Origin: Cyclina sinensis
Lineage: Eukaryota; Mollusca; Bivalvia; Venerida; Veneridae
DNA: 64,000 nt
NCBI GenBank assembly: GCA_012932295.1
Contig: JAAONU010000009.1
Coordinates: 5,754,203-5,818,202, forward strand
Direction of reading: 5' to 3'
Within the stretch, counting starts at the first letter, position 1, and every line of letters starts with the position of its first letter. Shown here one piece after another: positions 35,399 to 46,424 of this stretch. Both the position numbers and the translations under genes were made by a program. The notes under the pieces are model-generated. The model worked only from the letters and a program-made list of their open reading frames with translations, made no database searches and was not told the DNA's origin.

Positions 35399-35605
35399 GA
35401 GGAGCAGTGGTCGATGGGTGAGAGCGCCGTACTCTCGATCCAGAGGTCGCTGGTTTGAATCCCAGCATACGGTGACTTAAATTCCTTATTTCTAACTTTC
35501 GGCGCTAGTATTTGTTTGAACCCAGCAAGCAGTAGCTGAGAGGGAGTGATTAAAATAAATTGCAAGAACATGCTTCCCAATCAATGTGAAAAATAAGTTT
35601 AAACT
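35399..35605 (+). repeat. tRNA-derived SINE (unit 2)
   Basis: The tRNA-like head has A box 'tggtcgatgggtgagagc' and B box 'ggtttgaatccc', followed by a non-tRNA body and a tail ending 'aagtttaaacta'. Direct repeats 'aaaggaaacaataac' and 'aaaggaaaacaataac' flank it and look like target-site duplications. All three units share it, so it predates the triplication. It lies upstream of the TMEM272-like ATG. Confidence 0.75.
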
Positions 35606-35744
35606 AAAGGAAAACAATAACAAATTACTTGCTGTTGTTTTGACAGACTAAACGTGTAACCTTTGTGTATGTGAACCAAGCGAAACACACAAAAAACATA
35701 AAAACAACATATACTGTTGTATTAGCAAATGGACGTCTAAGAAT

Positions 35745-36345
35745 GAGGGTATATGAAACAGCACGGTTTGATGCACAAAATATGACGGAATACATGAAAC
35801 ATGTCACGCACAAATACACGGTGGGATACACAAAACATGACGTGAAGCATAAAACATGGTATGGTATACAATAAATCATGCACAAATATATGGTGGATAC
35901 GCAAAACATTATAAGATGCACAAAACATGGTGGGTGTACAGATGCACAACACATGGAGTGAAGCACAAAACATGACGGGATACATGAAACTTGTAATGTA
36001 CAATTACATGGTGGGATACAGAAAACTTGATGCGATGCACAAAACATGGTAGGCCTATAATGCGCAAAACATGGGAGGATATACAAAACATGGCATGCAC
36101 AAATACATGATGGAATGCACAAAACATGATGAGATGTACAAAACACGGCTGGCTACATGAAGCATGTCATTTAAAATCATGAGTACATGGTGGGATGTAC
36201 AAAACAAGACGGCGTGCACAAAACATGATGTGATGCACAAAACACAGGGGGATACAAAAAATACAATGCACAAAACATGTTGAGGTGCATGAAACATGCA
36301 CATGACACGATGCATTAAACAGAACCTCGTGATATACACAAAACT
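35745..36345. repeat. ACATGRTG/ATRCACAAAA degenerate tandem repeat (unit 2)
   Basis: About 600 bp of the same motif family. Overlapping minus-strand frames of up to 173 codons, rich in Cys, His, Met and Phe, occur in three phases simultaneously. That argues for repeat structure rather than a gene. Confidence 0.82.
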
Positions 36346-37638
36346 TGTTATGATTTTGTATGCCTTATAAAAATGACGGATTCGTGTTGTTTGTTGGTGC
36401 GGATAAAAATGGCAAATGTTGGACGTATGTCTGTAGCTGTACCACCCCTTTTGCTTGAAAAGAACGAAAAGTCCATAAGGAAAGAGGATAATTAAGTGTA
36501 CATGTTAGAATTGCGAAACACTCTGATTTTATCGAACTTTGAATCATTATCATGAATCATTATTGTTCGTCCCTCTTAATTTGAAAATAAATAAACAAAA
36601 CAAAAAACATCTAGACGTATTAACTACGATCAAAGGAAGTAAAGATATAAATAACTGTAAATGATTTTTTAAGATTAAAATGATCAAATTTATATATATT
36701 CACTTACCTTCAAAATTTAAAATTCCAGTGTGCGATTGTTTTATTTATCACTATTATTAAACTTATAATTTTACTAACTTATTTGTTCTTCTTCCTTTCT
36801 CATTTTTCTTCATGTAAAATCAAATCCCTTTTGAAAGTTAATCAGTTTCTAACTCTGTTTTGACAACGCAGTGCATAAAACGGTCAATTTTCACCCTACC
36901 ATAAGAACTAAATCAAATTATTATACAGAGCGTCTCTCTGTTAATACTTCAGTGTTGAAATTTAAACAGTTTGCGGTATACACTTATAGTATTATACTGT
37001 CTGTATATTTTCAAATAATGCATATCGACAAATTGCCTCTCTTTCACTGTATAGAAAAATAAAAAGTCAGTAATGATTTTGGATTAGTTATACAAGAATG
37101 CCTATCAATGTACTCCGTCTTAAAATTGGAGCATAATTGCACTAGTTTACAATTTTATATCATATCAAAGACTGGTCAAGAAAAAGCACACGACGGGTAA
37201 AAATTGTAAAAAAAATATGTATAGACAATAATAGTCCAAATAATGATAATAATCTCAGTTATATCGTCACTTCCTTACTACGTCTTTGGGACCATTAAAT
37301 AAAAAAAAGAAACAACAACAACAACAACAAACTATATGTATTTAAAAAAAGTAAAGATCACTAAAACTGCCTTGCTTCCAGATGAATTCAGTTTTGAATG
37401 AAATCATCTGTGTCGAGATTTAGACATAAATATATTGATGCTTATGATTAATTTAATTTTTAAAGACGACAAAGTAATATAGGCTATGCATTTTTCTGCA
37501 TGAAAAAAAAAATACATACACAGTGCTACATAATCTGTCAAAACTATTACAGGATCAAACTTCAATACTTACACCCCTAAGTTAAAATCCTTTTCATAAA
37601 CTATTATTGTATGACAACTTTTTGTATATCTGTTTTTA

Positions 37639-37881
37639 ATGTTTTTAGGCTGGAACGAACTTGTCTGGTTCCCGGTCGTACTTTGCTACGTAAAAGTAGT
37701 TAACGATTGTGGCAAGGGGCAGGCAATCCAGACTAGGAGCGGACTGGAACGCCTGGTTAACTTAAATTCAGGTGGTCAGTTTAGCATTCGAGAAGAGTTA
37801 ACACCATTGTTAACTTTATGTGCGCAGGTAGAATTTCATGAAATAATCAGTACAACTTCGGAAGTTTGTTGCTGGAGCTGA
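37639..37881 (+). other. conserved open segment 'GWNELVWFPVVLCYVK', unit 2 (unknown)
   Basis: Same frame as unit 1 with several amino-acid changes (for example DSDGQFG to NSGGQFS). It has tttttag upstream and a donor-like GCGCAG|GTAGAA about 190 bp later. Unknown function. Confidence 0.3.
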
Positions 37882-39785
37882 TCTATGGTGTAGTGGTTAT
37901 GCAAAAGACTTGTTATGCAGCGGTTTTAAGATCGATCCCCAGCTCATCCACAAACACTGCTTATTGTCTGTCGGAGAAGAATTTAAACTGTGATTATGTG
38001 TATCAGTTATGTAAAATAACTATGAGTGTCCCTAGCTTTATTTAGTTACTATAAATATATACCTTGTACATCCTCCATTACCTAAAGTAATTAAATTGTT
38101 CAGCTATTTCCGACGATAAATAGACTTTTTTTCATACGGACATCAAGAGCAACTGTCGCTAAAATAAGACAACGAAGCATGTTCAGTATTTTGTTCTTCC
38201 GGTCTACATGCATTTTTATTGCGTTGGTAATTTTAGTTTAAATTTAATTCCATTGATAACATTGAAACGCATTTTGACATGTTTTATTTTGACATTATTT
38301 TTCTTCTTGGAGCATGACTGTTTTGAGGCCTGAATCTAAATGGTGTTGTTCGACATTTGTCTGAAGCATTTTAGAATAAGTACTTGAGAAATTATAGTTT
38401 TTGCTTAGAACACTATCAGTGGTGAAATGAACAGGACTTGATTTTATGAGTTTGATAACCAACGTGCTTCAGTTACTGTATTTAGCTGGCACAATTTAAA
38501 GCTTCAACTCAAACTTCAGGTCAAAATTTTAAAGTTTAAAGGCGAGTGTCGACCTAAATGTTAAATAAAACTCGATATTCAGTTCCCCCACGTTTAAACA
38601 GAGAGAGAGAGAGAGAGAGAGGGGGGGGACTACATTTTAAACTGAATGTTAAGAGAACTCATTACACCATTACAAATGAAAAACGGATGTATAAATGAAA
38701 GCCGACTACCGATTTCAGAGCCATCATCACCCTTCCCTTTTTACTGTGTTCGGAAGAAAAGCACTTTCGCTAAATCAGAAACTGTTAGGCCGGAAACTGA
38801 TTAACTAAAACTCTAGAAAATACTTAATGTTACAAAATAAGTGTTTTTTTATGTAGGGTCCGATTAATTGTGCGAGTTCAGATGTACTGATCTCGAGGCT
38901 AAAGGCCTAGAGCAATTATGCTTGACTCGAGGACAAATTATAGTGCTTATATCAAGTCATTTATTTTATTACCATTTTACATTCACTTATTTTATAACTA
39001 TTATATACAATTAAATATCAAAAAGTATTATTTTGCTTATTTTTATTTACTTTCAATTCCAAATGTATATAAAACACATTGTAACCACTCAGAAACCAAA
39101 TTGCTGCCGTTTAGACATAACTTGATATCACTTTTTCGGCTCTCATGTACGACCCAAACAACTTACTACATATTAGGACCATTAAATAATATCAGTTCTG
39201 CGGCATTGGGCCTGGGGCCGAGGATGTTATTGATATATAGGCCCTTCGATTTTAAAATTTCCGTGTTTTTTTAATGCGGACGTTTCGTTTTTTTAGGAGT
39301 TCGATAATAAATATTATCAAATGAATTACTTTTCCAAATCTTCAAATGAAAAATATATATTATCATTGATTGTATTCACACGCAGGTGTAATAAATACTT
39401 AGACGTCATACCGTTTTATTTGTTTCTCGTTTTATCTACTTTGTACACTTATTTGCACGATAACTGAAGAAATAGTCCGGCTATATGGCAAGTATGCTTA
39501 TCTCCCTTTTTCACCTGCCATTTACTATTATTCAAAGCGGATTGGTAACTCAGGGGTCGCTAGATCGATCCCCCGCTCCCCCATTTTCATTACTTATTGC
39601 CTTTCGGACGAGACATTTAACCAAGATCCCATGTATCAGTGCCAAACATTAAGCATGAAAGAGAATCAGGGGTGTCTCTGGAATGGGATACTTTCTGTAT
39701 CTTTCACTATCCCCCACAACGTAAAATTACTAATATCTGCAGGCGCATCGGTCCTATGGGCAACCGGTACCGACTATAAATAAAC

Positions 39786-40005
39786 ATTTGGAGGCACCGT
39801 GGTCCAGGGGTAGAGCGCAGGACTCCGGATCCGAAGGTCGCGGGTTCGAATCCCGTCAGAGGCGAGATTCTCTCACGATCTTCACATTCCTCCACGCTGC
39901 GCGAATACTGGTATGGAACCCAGGAAGCAGTCATCGAGCGTGATGAATCTAAGTTGTAAGAACTTGTATCGCAATCGATGTAAAATAAATGAGTCTAAAC
40001 TAAAA
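39786..40005 (+). repeat. tRNA-derived SINE, 220 bp, with 13 bp target duplication (unit 3)
   Basis: Same insertion as 32098-32317. The B box is perfect here (gggttcgaatcccgtc). The target duplication actataaataaac lies at 39773-39785 and 40006-40018. Sharing it with unit 2 but not unit 1 shows it was inserted before the 2/3 duplication. Confidence 0.88.
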
Positions 40006-40029
40006 ACTATAAATAAACTCAGATAGATT

Positions 40030-40420
40030 TCATACTGTTCCTGCTATTTGGCCGAGGACGTATGGGGTATATTCTAGTCTAACTTTTCATACTGTTCCTG
40101 CTATTTAGCCGAGGACGTATGGGGTATATTCTAGTCTAACATTTCACACTGTTCCTGCTATTTAGCCGAGGACGTATGGGGTATTCTAGTCTAAATTTTC
40201 ATACTGTTCCTGCTATTTGGCCATGGACGTGTGGGGTGTAACTAGTCATACTTTTCATACTGTTCCTGCTATTTGGCCAAGGACGTATGGGGTGTATTCT
40301 AGTCTAATTTTTCATACTGTTCCTGCAATTTGGCCGAGGACGTATGGGGTGTATTCCAGTCTAACTTTTCATACTGTTCCTGCTATTTGGCCGAGGACGT
40401 ATGGGTGGTATTGTAGTCTA
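40030..40420 (+). repeat. 57 bp tandem repeat, 7 copies (unit 3)
   Basis: Same motif. One copy has a variant core (ggccatggacgtgtgg) that is not present in units 1 or 2. The copy number is higher than in unit 2 even though the flanks are nearly identical, so the array changed length after the most recent duplication. Confidence 0.9.
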
Positions 40421-40831
40421 ACATTTGCAGCTCTTCAGTTAAAGCGAGCAACAGAGACTGAATATTATTCAAGTAATCTTATACATGTTCATAATGTATA
40501 CTTATGAAAAAATATATAGAGTATAGATTTGTCAGAAAGACTGTTTAAATTAGGGAAAAATCTTGTTACAGTATATATCTGAAAATCGGAGTTATAATTA
40601 GAAGCTGTTTTTTGTTGTTGTTGTTGTTGTTGTTGTTGTTTTCGTGAATGATATGTATGATGAGTAAAATGAAAAGAAAATGTAAACAGTACTTAAACTA
40701 TAAGTAAAAATGTCTTCATTAAAAAACTAAAAAAACCTGATTTTTAAAAGTCGATGTTCAAAATTAAGGTCACCTAATCCACCCGAAATTTCATACTCTC
40801 GAAAGAAAATACAAGATGACGTCATATTTGG

Positions 40832-42861
40832 TTAAGTTCCTACTTTGCCTTTCATGCACAATATACCGCAGCAAACTGCCCCGCATATAAGGCAAATTGC
40901 TATGACCAAAAGCCCAATAAATATCCAGTCTATAATAACAACAGCTAGGGCGAACTTCATTAAGGATTCGTCACAACAGTCATTCGACCCACCGCAACCA
41001 TCCATTACGTCCGAGTAGTTTCCAAACACCCATACACTTCCTGGAAATAATGATTAAAAAAGTGCCTACCATAAATCCCTTCACTTCCGGTATAGATTTT
41101 GTGAAAATTCTACGTGAAAATACAATCAAGAGAACTATGAATTTCGTTTAAAAATAGTTTAAACATCGATTATGAAATAAATTGTTGTATTTAAATTGAT
41201 CAATAGAATATCACTAAAGAGTGTCGTGCCAATGGGGTTAGAACAAGACCAAGGATCGAATCATACTCCTCGATCACTGCCTTTAATCAGGTTAGAATTC
41301 AAATTTGTGTTGTTTGGCAATCAACATGGCCATGTCAGACCATGACGTGAACACCCTTCTGTAACCTACAAGCTGATGTTTTCAATTTTACTCCTGAAAG
41401 GACCAGAATTAGAATGTAATCTTCCTACAAGTCCATTTTTATCGGGGCACAAACCGAAGACGCCCTTAAGCATTACACTCACGATTTTACAGGAAATAGA
41501 GCAAAAGCTAATATCAACCGTACACCTGTAGTTCTATAGTCGGTCATCTGTACTTTGATAGCTTCATAGTAGCGCCTGGAACAACTTAGAGCATGCTTAC
41601 CGCAAATGAGCCAAGCAAAGGTGAATAAGAATCCAATGAAACCAATGATAGTAAATATGTTAATTTTGTCCTTCATGTTTGTTTCTCCAATTTCATCTTC
41701 ATCTTTCTTTTTTAAGTTAGTTAGACCTCCCATTAGAAGAGGGGCACATCCGGAAACAATAAGGTAAACGGGAATAAGGTCCTCGATCGGGCAATCATCA
41801 ATATGTACTGCTCCTAAAAATAAAGGTTCGTAAACAGACAACCTAAAACATTTGAACATCAGAGTTTGTCGAAACTTGCACACACACACACACAAAAAAT
41901 CTTCAAAAACAAACAAACATAAAATAAATCAAAACCGTCAAAAACTTTTCTGGTGATATCTATGATGGTGCTGACGGTGATGACAGTGATGATGATGATG
42001 ATGACGATGATGATACAATTTACAACGACATCGACCTAAATGATGAAATACTGATCAAAACGATTATGCTATATCTGCTATAACTGATGATGATATCAAT
42101 GTACATGAAGTTGTTGTTGTCTATTTTGATGATGATGATGATGATTACGACGATGATAAAATAACTTGTTTTATCTTTAGCAACATTATTAAAAGAAATT
42201 AGAGCGTGTACTTTTCTTTTTTTTTTACATAACATACTAATATATTGTAGTTTATCAAATAAGGAAAAAAAACACATTACAAGAAATTAGTATATTACAC
42301 AAACCCAGTGGCTGGCGGACATTTCACTTACTTACCCATAACAATTTTGGCTATTCCAAGTCCAAATAAAGCCAGAACAAGCAAAATCACGACAATAATA
42401 ACACCTGAAAAAGATTGTTTTCACGCCTAAATGCCCTAGCTTTATTTAAGACTTCATCAGACGAAAACTTCTACTATTAAATGCAGTTAACACAGCTTTT
42501 AAAATGCCAGTAATAAGCACAGAGACTGTTGGCTTTAACAGTTAAAACAGAGAGTGAAAATACATTACATTTGTAGAAAAAGAAAAGAAGTTTGAAGTTG
42601 TCTTGTGCTACAAAGAGTTACTTCCCTTATCGTAACACTATTGCAATTAAAGGGAAGTAACCGTTGCGTGGAGTTTGGCATTAAAAACAACATTTTCTGT
42701 GTTTCACTGAACTATTTAGCAACCAGAATTATTAGTAGTATTAAAAACACAGGGAAGGTGTACATACAGCAAATGCCCACAAACATTCCATTGTCTCCTC
42801 GGCCAGCTGCTCGACCTTGACCTTTACCTCCGGCCTCACCACTGCCTTCACCTTGACCCAT
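40832..42861 (-). CDS. TMEM272-like four-helix membrane protein, unit 3 (4 exons, intact)
   Basis: The exons are 42768-42861 (ATG 42859-42861), 42336-42404, 41601-41813 and 40832-41040, all with GT-AG introns and matching phases (1-1-1). The product is 194 aa. It has a polar Gly-rich N-tail with repeated GxGQG-type residues, helix 1 (about 27-54, 'VIIVVILLVLALFGLGIAK'), then the conserved 'HIDDCPIEDLIPVYLIVSG' leading into helix 2. A charged loop (KKKDEDEIGETNMKDK) follows, then helix 3 ('IIGFIGFLFTFAWLICG'), an extracytoplasmic-like Cys-rich loop with 'DGCGGSNDCCDESL', and a long Cys-rich helix 4 ending CMKGKVGT. The assignment to the TMEM272-like family rests on the DCP...IPVYL and WVFGNY...CCDESLMKF patterns. 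No biochemical function can be inferred. This is the best candidate for the functional recent copy. Confidence 0.83.
42616..42662 (-). repeat. conserved intronic hairpin (unit 3)
   Basis: Arms 'agttacttccctt' and 'aagggaagtaacc'. The outermost pair is G.U in the transcript orientation, and the loop is a few bases shorter than in unit 2. Confidence 0.75.
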
Positions 42862-43158
42862 TTTAAGTCTGGAATGAAAACAGTATAAATTTCCAGTATT
42901 AGGTGAAATAGGTGCATATGTGCCTTTAAAACAAATGACTTGAATGCAGTTGTCGCTTAACAACTGCACTATGCTTATCTGGTTAGATCAGCTTCCGTTA
43001 GTTTTTGAGTCGACACTAAGGCTTTTTTCACAGCTGAAACGGTCAAGTATGAAATAAAGATGTGAAATGAATATTATTTCAGAACTATTTGATGAGTTTA
43101 TGTTTAGTTTTCCGTGATCCTCAAGTGGTATATTTAAAAAAAGTAAACAATAACATGG

Positions 43159-43365
43159 GGAGCAGTGGTCGATGGGTGAGAGCGCCGTACTCTCGATCCA
43201 GAAGTCGCTGGTTCGAATCCCAGCATAGGGTGACTTAAATTCTTTATTTCTTACTTTCGGCACGAGTACTGGTTTGAACCCAGGAAGCAGTAGCTGAGAG
43301 GGAGTGATTAATATAAATTGCAAGAACATGCTTCCCAAACAATGTAAAAAATAAGTTTAAACTGA
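43159..43365 (+). repeat. tRNA-derived SINE (unit 3)
   Basis: Ortholog of the SINE in unit 2, with an intact B box (ggttcgaatccc). It has the same position relative to the TMEM272-like gene. Confidence 0.75.
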
Positions 43366-43484
43366 AGGAAAACAATCACAAATTACTTGCTGTTGTTTTG
43401 ACAGACTGAACGTGTAACCTTTGTGTATGTGAACCAAGCGAAACACACAAAAAACATAAAAACAACATATACTGTTGTATTAGC

Positions 43485-44115
43485 AACTGGACGTCTAAGA
43501 ATGAGGGTATATGAAACAGCACGGTTTGATGCACAAAACATGACGGAATACATGAAACATGTCACGCACAAATACACGGTGGGATACACAAAACATGACG
43601 TGAAGCATAAAACATGGTATGGTATACAATAAATCATGCACAAATATATGGTGGATACGCAAAACATTATAAGATGCACAAAACATGGTGGGTGTACAAA
43701 ACATATTGAGATGCACAACACATGGAGTGAAGCACAAAACATGACGGGATACATGAAACTTGTAATGTACAATTACATGGTGGGATACAGAAAACTTGAT
43801 GCGATGCACAAAACATGGTAGGCCTATAATGCGCAAAACATGGGAGGATATACAAAACATGGCATGCACAAATACATGATGGAATGCACAAAACATGATG
43901 AGATGTACAAAACACGGCTGGCTACATGAAGCATGTCATTTAAAATCATGAGTACATGGTGGGATGTACAAAACAAGACGGCGTGCACAAAACATGATGT
44001 GATGCACAAAACACAGGGGGATACAAAAAATACAATGCACAAAACATGTTGAGGTGCATGAAACATGCACATGACACGATGCATTAAACAGAACCTCGTG
44101 ATATACACAAAACTT
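43485..44115. repeat. ACATGRTG/ATRCACAAAA degenerate tandem repeat (unit 3)
   Basis: Nearly identical to the array in unit 2. It differs by a small block around 43697-43720 ('gtacaaaacatattgag') that is missing from unit 2. Confidence 0.82.
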
Positions 44116-45405
44116 GTTATGATTTTGTATGCCTTATAAAAATGACGGATTCGTGTTGTTTGTGGGTGCGGATAAAAATGGCAAATGTTAGACGTATGTC
44201 TGTAGCTGTACCACCCCTTTTGCTTGAAAAGAACGAAAAGTCCATAAGGAAAGAGGATAATTAAGTGTACATGTTAGAATTGCGAAACACTCTGATTTTA
44301 TCGAACTTTGAATCATTATCATGAATCATTTTTGTTCGTCCCTCTTAATTTGAAAATAAATAAACAAAACAAAAAACATCTAGACGTATTAACTACGATC
44401 AAAGGAAGTAAAGATATAAATAACTGTAAATGATTTTTTAAATAATAAAATGATAAAATTTATGTGTATTCACTTACCTTCAAAATTTAAAATTCCAGTG
44501 TGGGATTGTTTAATTTATCACTAATATTAAACTTATAGTTTTACTAACTTATTTGTTCTTCTCCCTTTCTCATTTTTCTTCTTGTAAAATCAAATCCCTT
44601 TTGAAAGTTAATCAGTTTCTAACTCTGTTTTGACAACGCAGTGCATAAAACGGTCAATTTTCACCCTACCATAAGAACTAAATCAAACTATTATACAGAG
44701 CGTCTCTCTGTTAATACTTCAGTGTTGAAATTTAAACAGTTTGTGGTATACACTTATAGTATTATACTGTCTGTATATTTTCAAGTTATGAATATCGACA
44801 AATCGCCTTTCTTTTACTGTATACAAAAATAAAAAGTCAGTAATGATTTTGGATTAGTTATACAAGAATGCCTATCAATGTTCTCCGTCTTAAAATTGGA
44901 GCATAATTGCACTATTTTACAATTTTATATCATATCAAAGACTGGTCAAGAAAAAGCAGACGACGGGTAAAAATTGTAAAAAAAATATGTATAGACAATA
45001 ATAGTCCAAATAATGATAATAATCACAGTTATATCGTCACTTCCTTACTTCGTCTTTGGGACCATTAAATAAAAAAAGAAACAACAACAACAACAAACTA
45101 TATGTATTTAAAAAAAGTAAAGATCACTAAAACTGCCTTGCTTCCAGATGAATTCAGTTTTGAATGAAATCATCTGTGTCGAGATTTAGACATAAATATA
45201 TTGATGCTTATGATTAATTTAATTTTTAAAGACGACAAAATAATATAGGCTATGCATTTTTCTGCATGAATAAAAATACGTACACAGTGCTACATAATCT
45301 GTCAAAACTAATACAGGATCAAACTTCAATACTTACACCCCTAAGTTAAAATCCTTTTCATAAACTATTATTGTATGACAACTTTTTGTATATCTGTTTT
45401 CAGTA

Positions 45406-45651
45406 ATGTTTTTAGGCTGGAACGAACTTGTATGGTTCCCGGTCGTACTTTGCTACGTAAAAGGAGGTAACGATTGTGGTAAGGGGCAAGCAATCCAGAC
45501 TCGGAGCGGACTGGAACGCCTGGTTAACTTAGATTCAGATGGTCAGTTTGGCATTAGAGAAGAGTTAACATCTCTATGTGCGCAGGTAGAATTTCATGAA
45601 ATAATCAGTACAACTTCGGAAGTTTGTTGCTGGAGCGGATCTATGGTGTAG
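45406..45651 (+). other. conserved open segment 'GWNELVWFPVVLCYVK', unit 3 (unknown)
   Basis: The same segment. It differs from unit 2 by a 9 bp shortening that keeps the frame (EELTPLLTLCAQ to EELTSLCAQ), and VV is changed to GG near the start. Frame-preserving change in one paralog is weak support for coding. Confidence 0.33.
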
Positions 45652-45745
45652 TGGTTATGCAAAAGACTTGTTATGCAGCGGTTTTAAGATCGATCCCCAG
45701 CTCATTCACAAACACTGCTTATTGTCTGTCGGAGAAGAATTTAAA
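45638..45745 (+). repeat. tRNA-derived SINE head (unit 3; also 30226-30330 and 37877-37980)
   Basis: Reads 'tctatggtgtagtggttatg' (A-box region) and 'ttaagatcgatccccagctc' (B-box-like) at tRNA spacing. It is followed by 'cacaaacactgcttattgtc', a body also seen in other SINEs here. It is shared by the three units and therefore older than the triplication. Confidence 0.6.
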
Positions 45746-46424
45746 CTGTGATTATGTGTATCAGTTATGTACACAAAAATGTAAAAGAACTATGGATGTC
45801 TTTAGCTTTACTTAAAGTTACTATAAAAATGTACCTTGTACATCTTCCATCTTCCATTACCTAAAGTAATTAAATTCTTCAGCAACTGCCGACCATAAAT
45901 AGACTTGAACAGTGTGTGAGCGAGATCTCTGTAGCACTAGAAGTTTGATCTGGTGAAATGTCAAGCGGTCTCGTGCTTGGAATATCAGTTCGGCCCTAAG
46001 TAATCGTGCTTTTTCTTATATTTGACGTTCTGTACACTTGAGAATAAAAGACTATAAACGGGTTAATGTTGAATTGTTTGAGTTGTGAAAATAATGGTCG
46101 TACAGTCGTCTCATATATGTCCATTAATATACAAAGGAATTTAAGAGCTAGTTAAATTCATGTTTAAAGATATTTCGGCAACACCCAGTTAAATTTATGT
46201 GGATATTAGGACTAAAACGAGTCCTATCGCCTTTCTGACTTTCCATATTGTATAGGCATATGCTTTATGAACAGACGAAACTGAAAAAAAGGACATAAGG
46301 TATAAATCAAGCCTATCTTTTGATAATTATCTTTTTTAAAATAATCACTTTCAAGATATGGCCCTTGTAACCGAAATGTTCAATCTGATTCTTTTCATGA
46401 AGGTTCCAGATATAATCGGTCTCA

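Larger units (their letters stand above)
30836..38485. repeat. tandem unit 2 of 3 (least interrupted)
   Basis: A ~7.65 kb copy without large insertions, useful as the reference empty-site unit. It begins 'agctggcacagttt' directly after the 'cttcagttactgta' end of unit 1 and is very similar to unit 3 over its whole length. Its TMEM272-like gene carries a nonsense codon at 34022-34024. Confidence 0.9.

Noticed and set aside
35625..36339. Long Cys/His-rich minus-strand open frames (up to 173 codons) in units 2 and 3
   Set aside because: Three overlapping frames are open at once over a degenerate ACATG/CACAAAA tandem repeat. Composition is dictated by the repeat, and the unit 1 copy is less than half as long.
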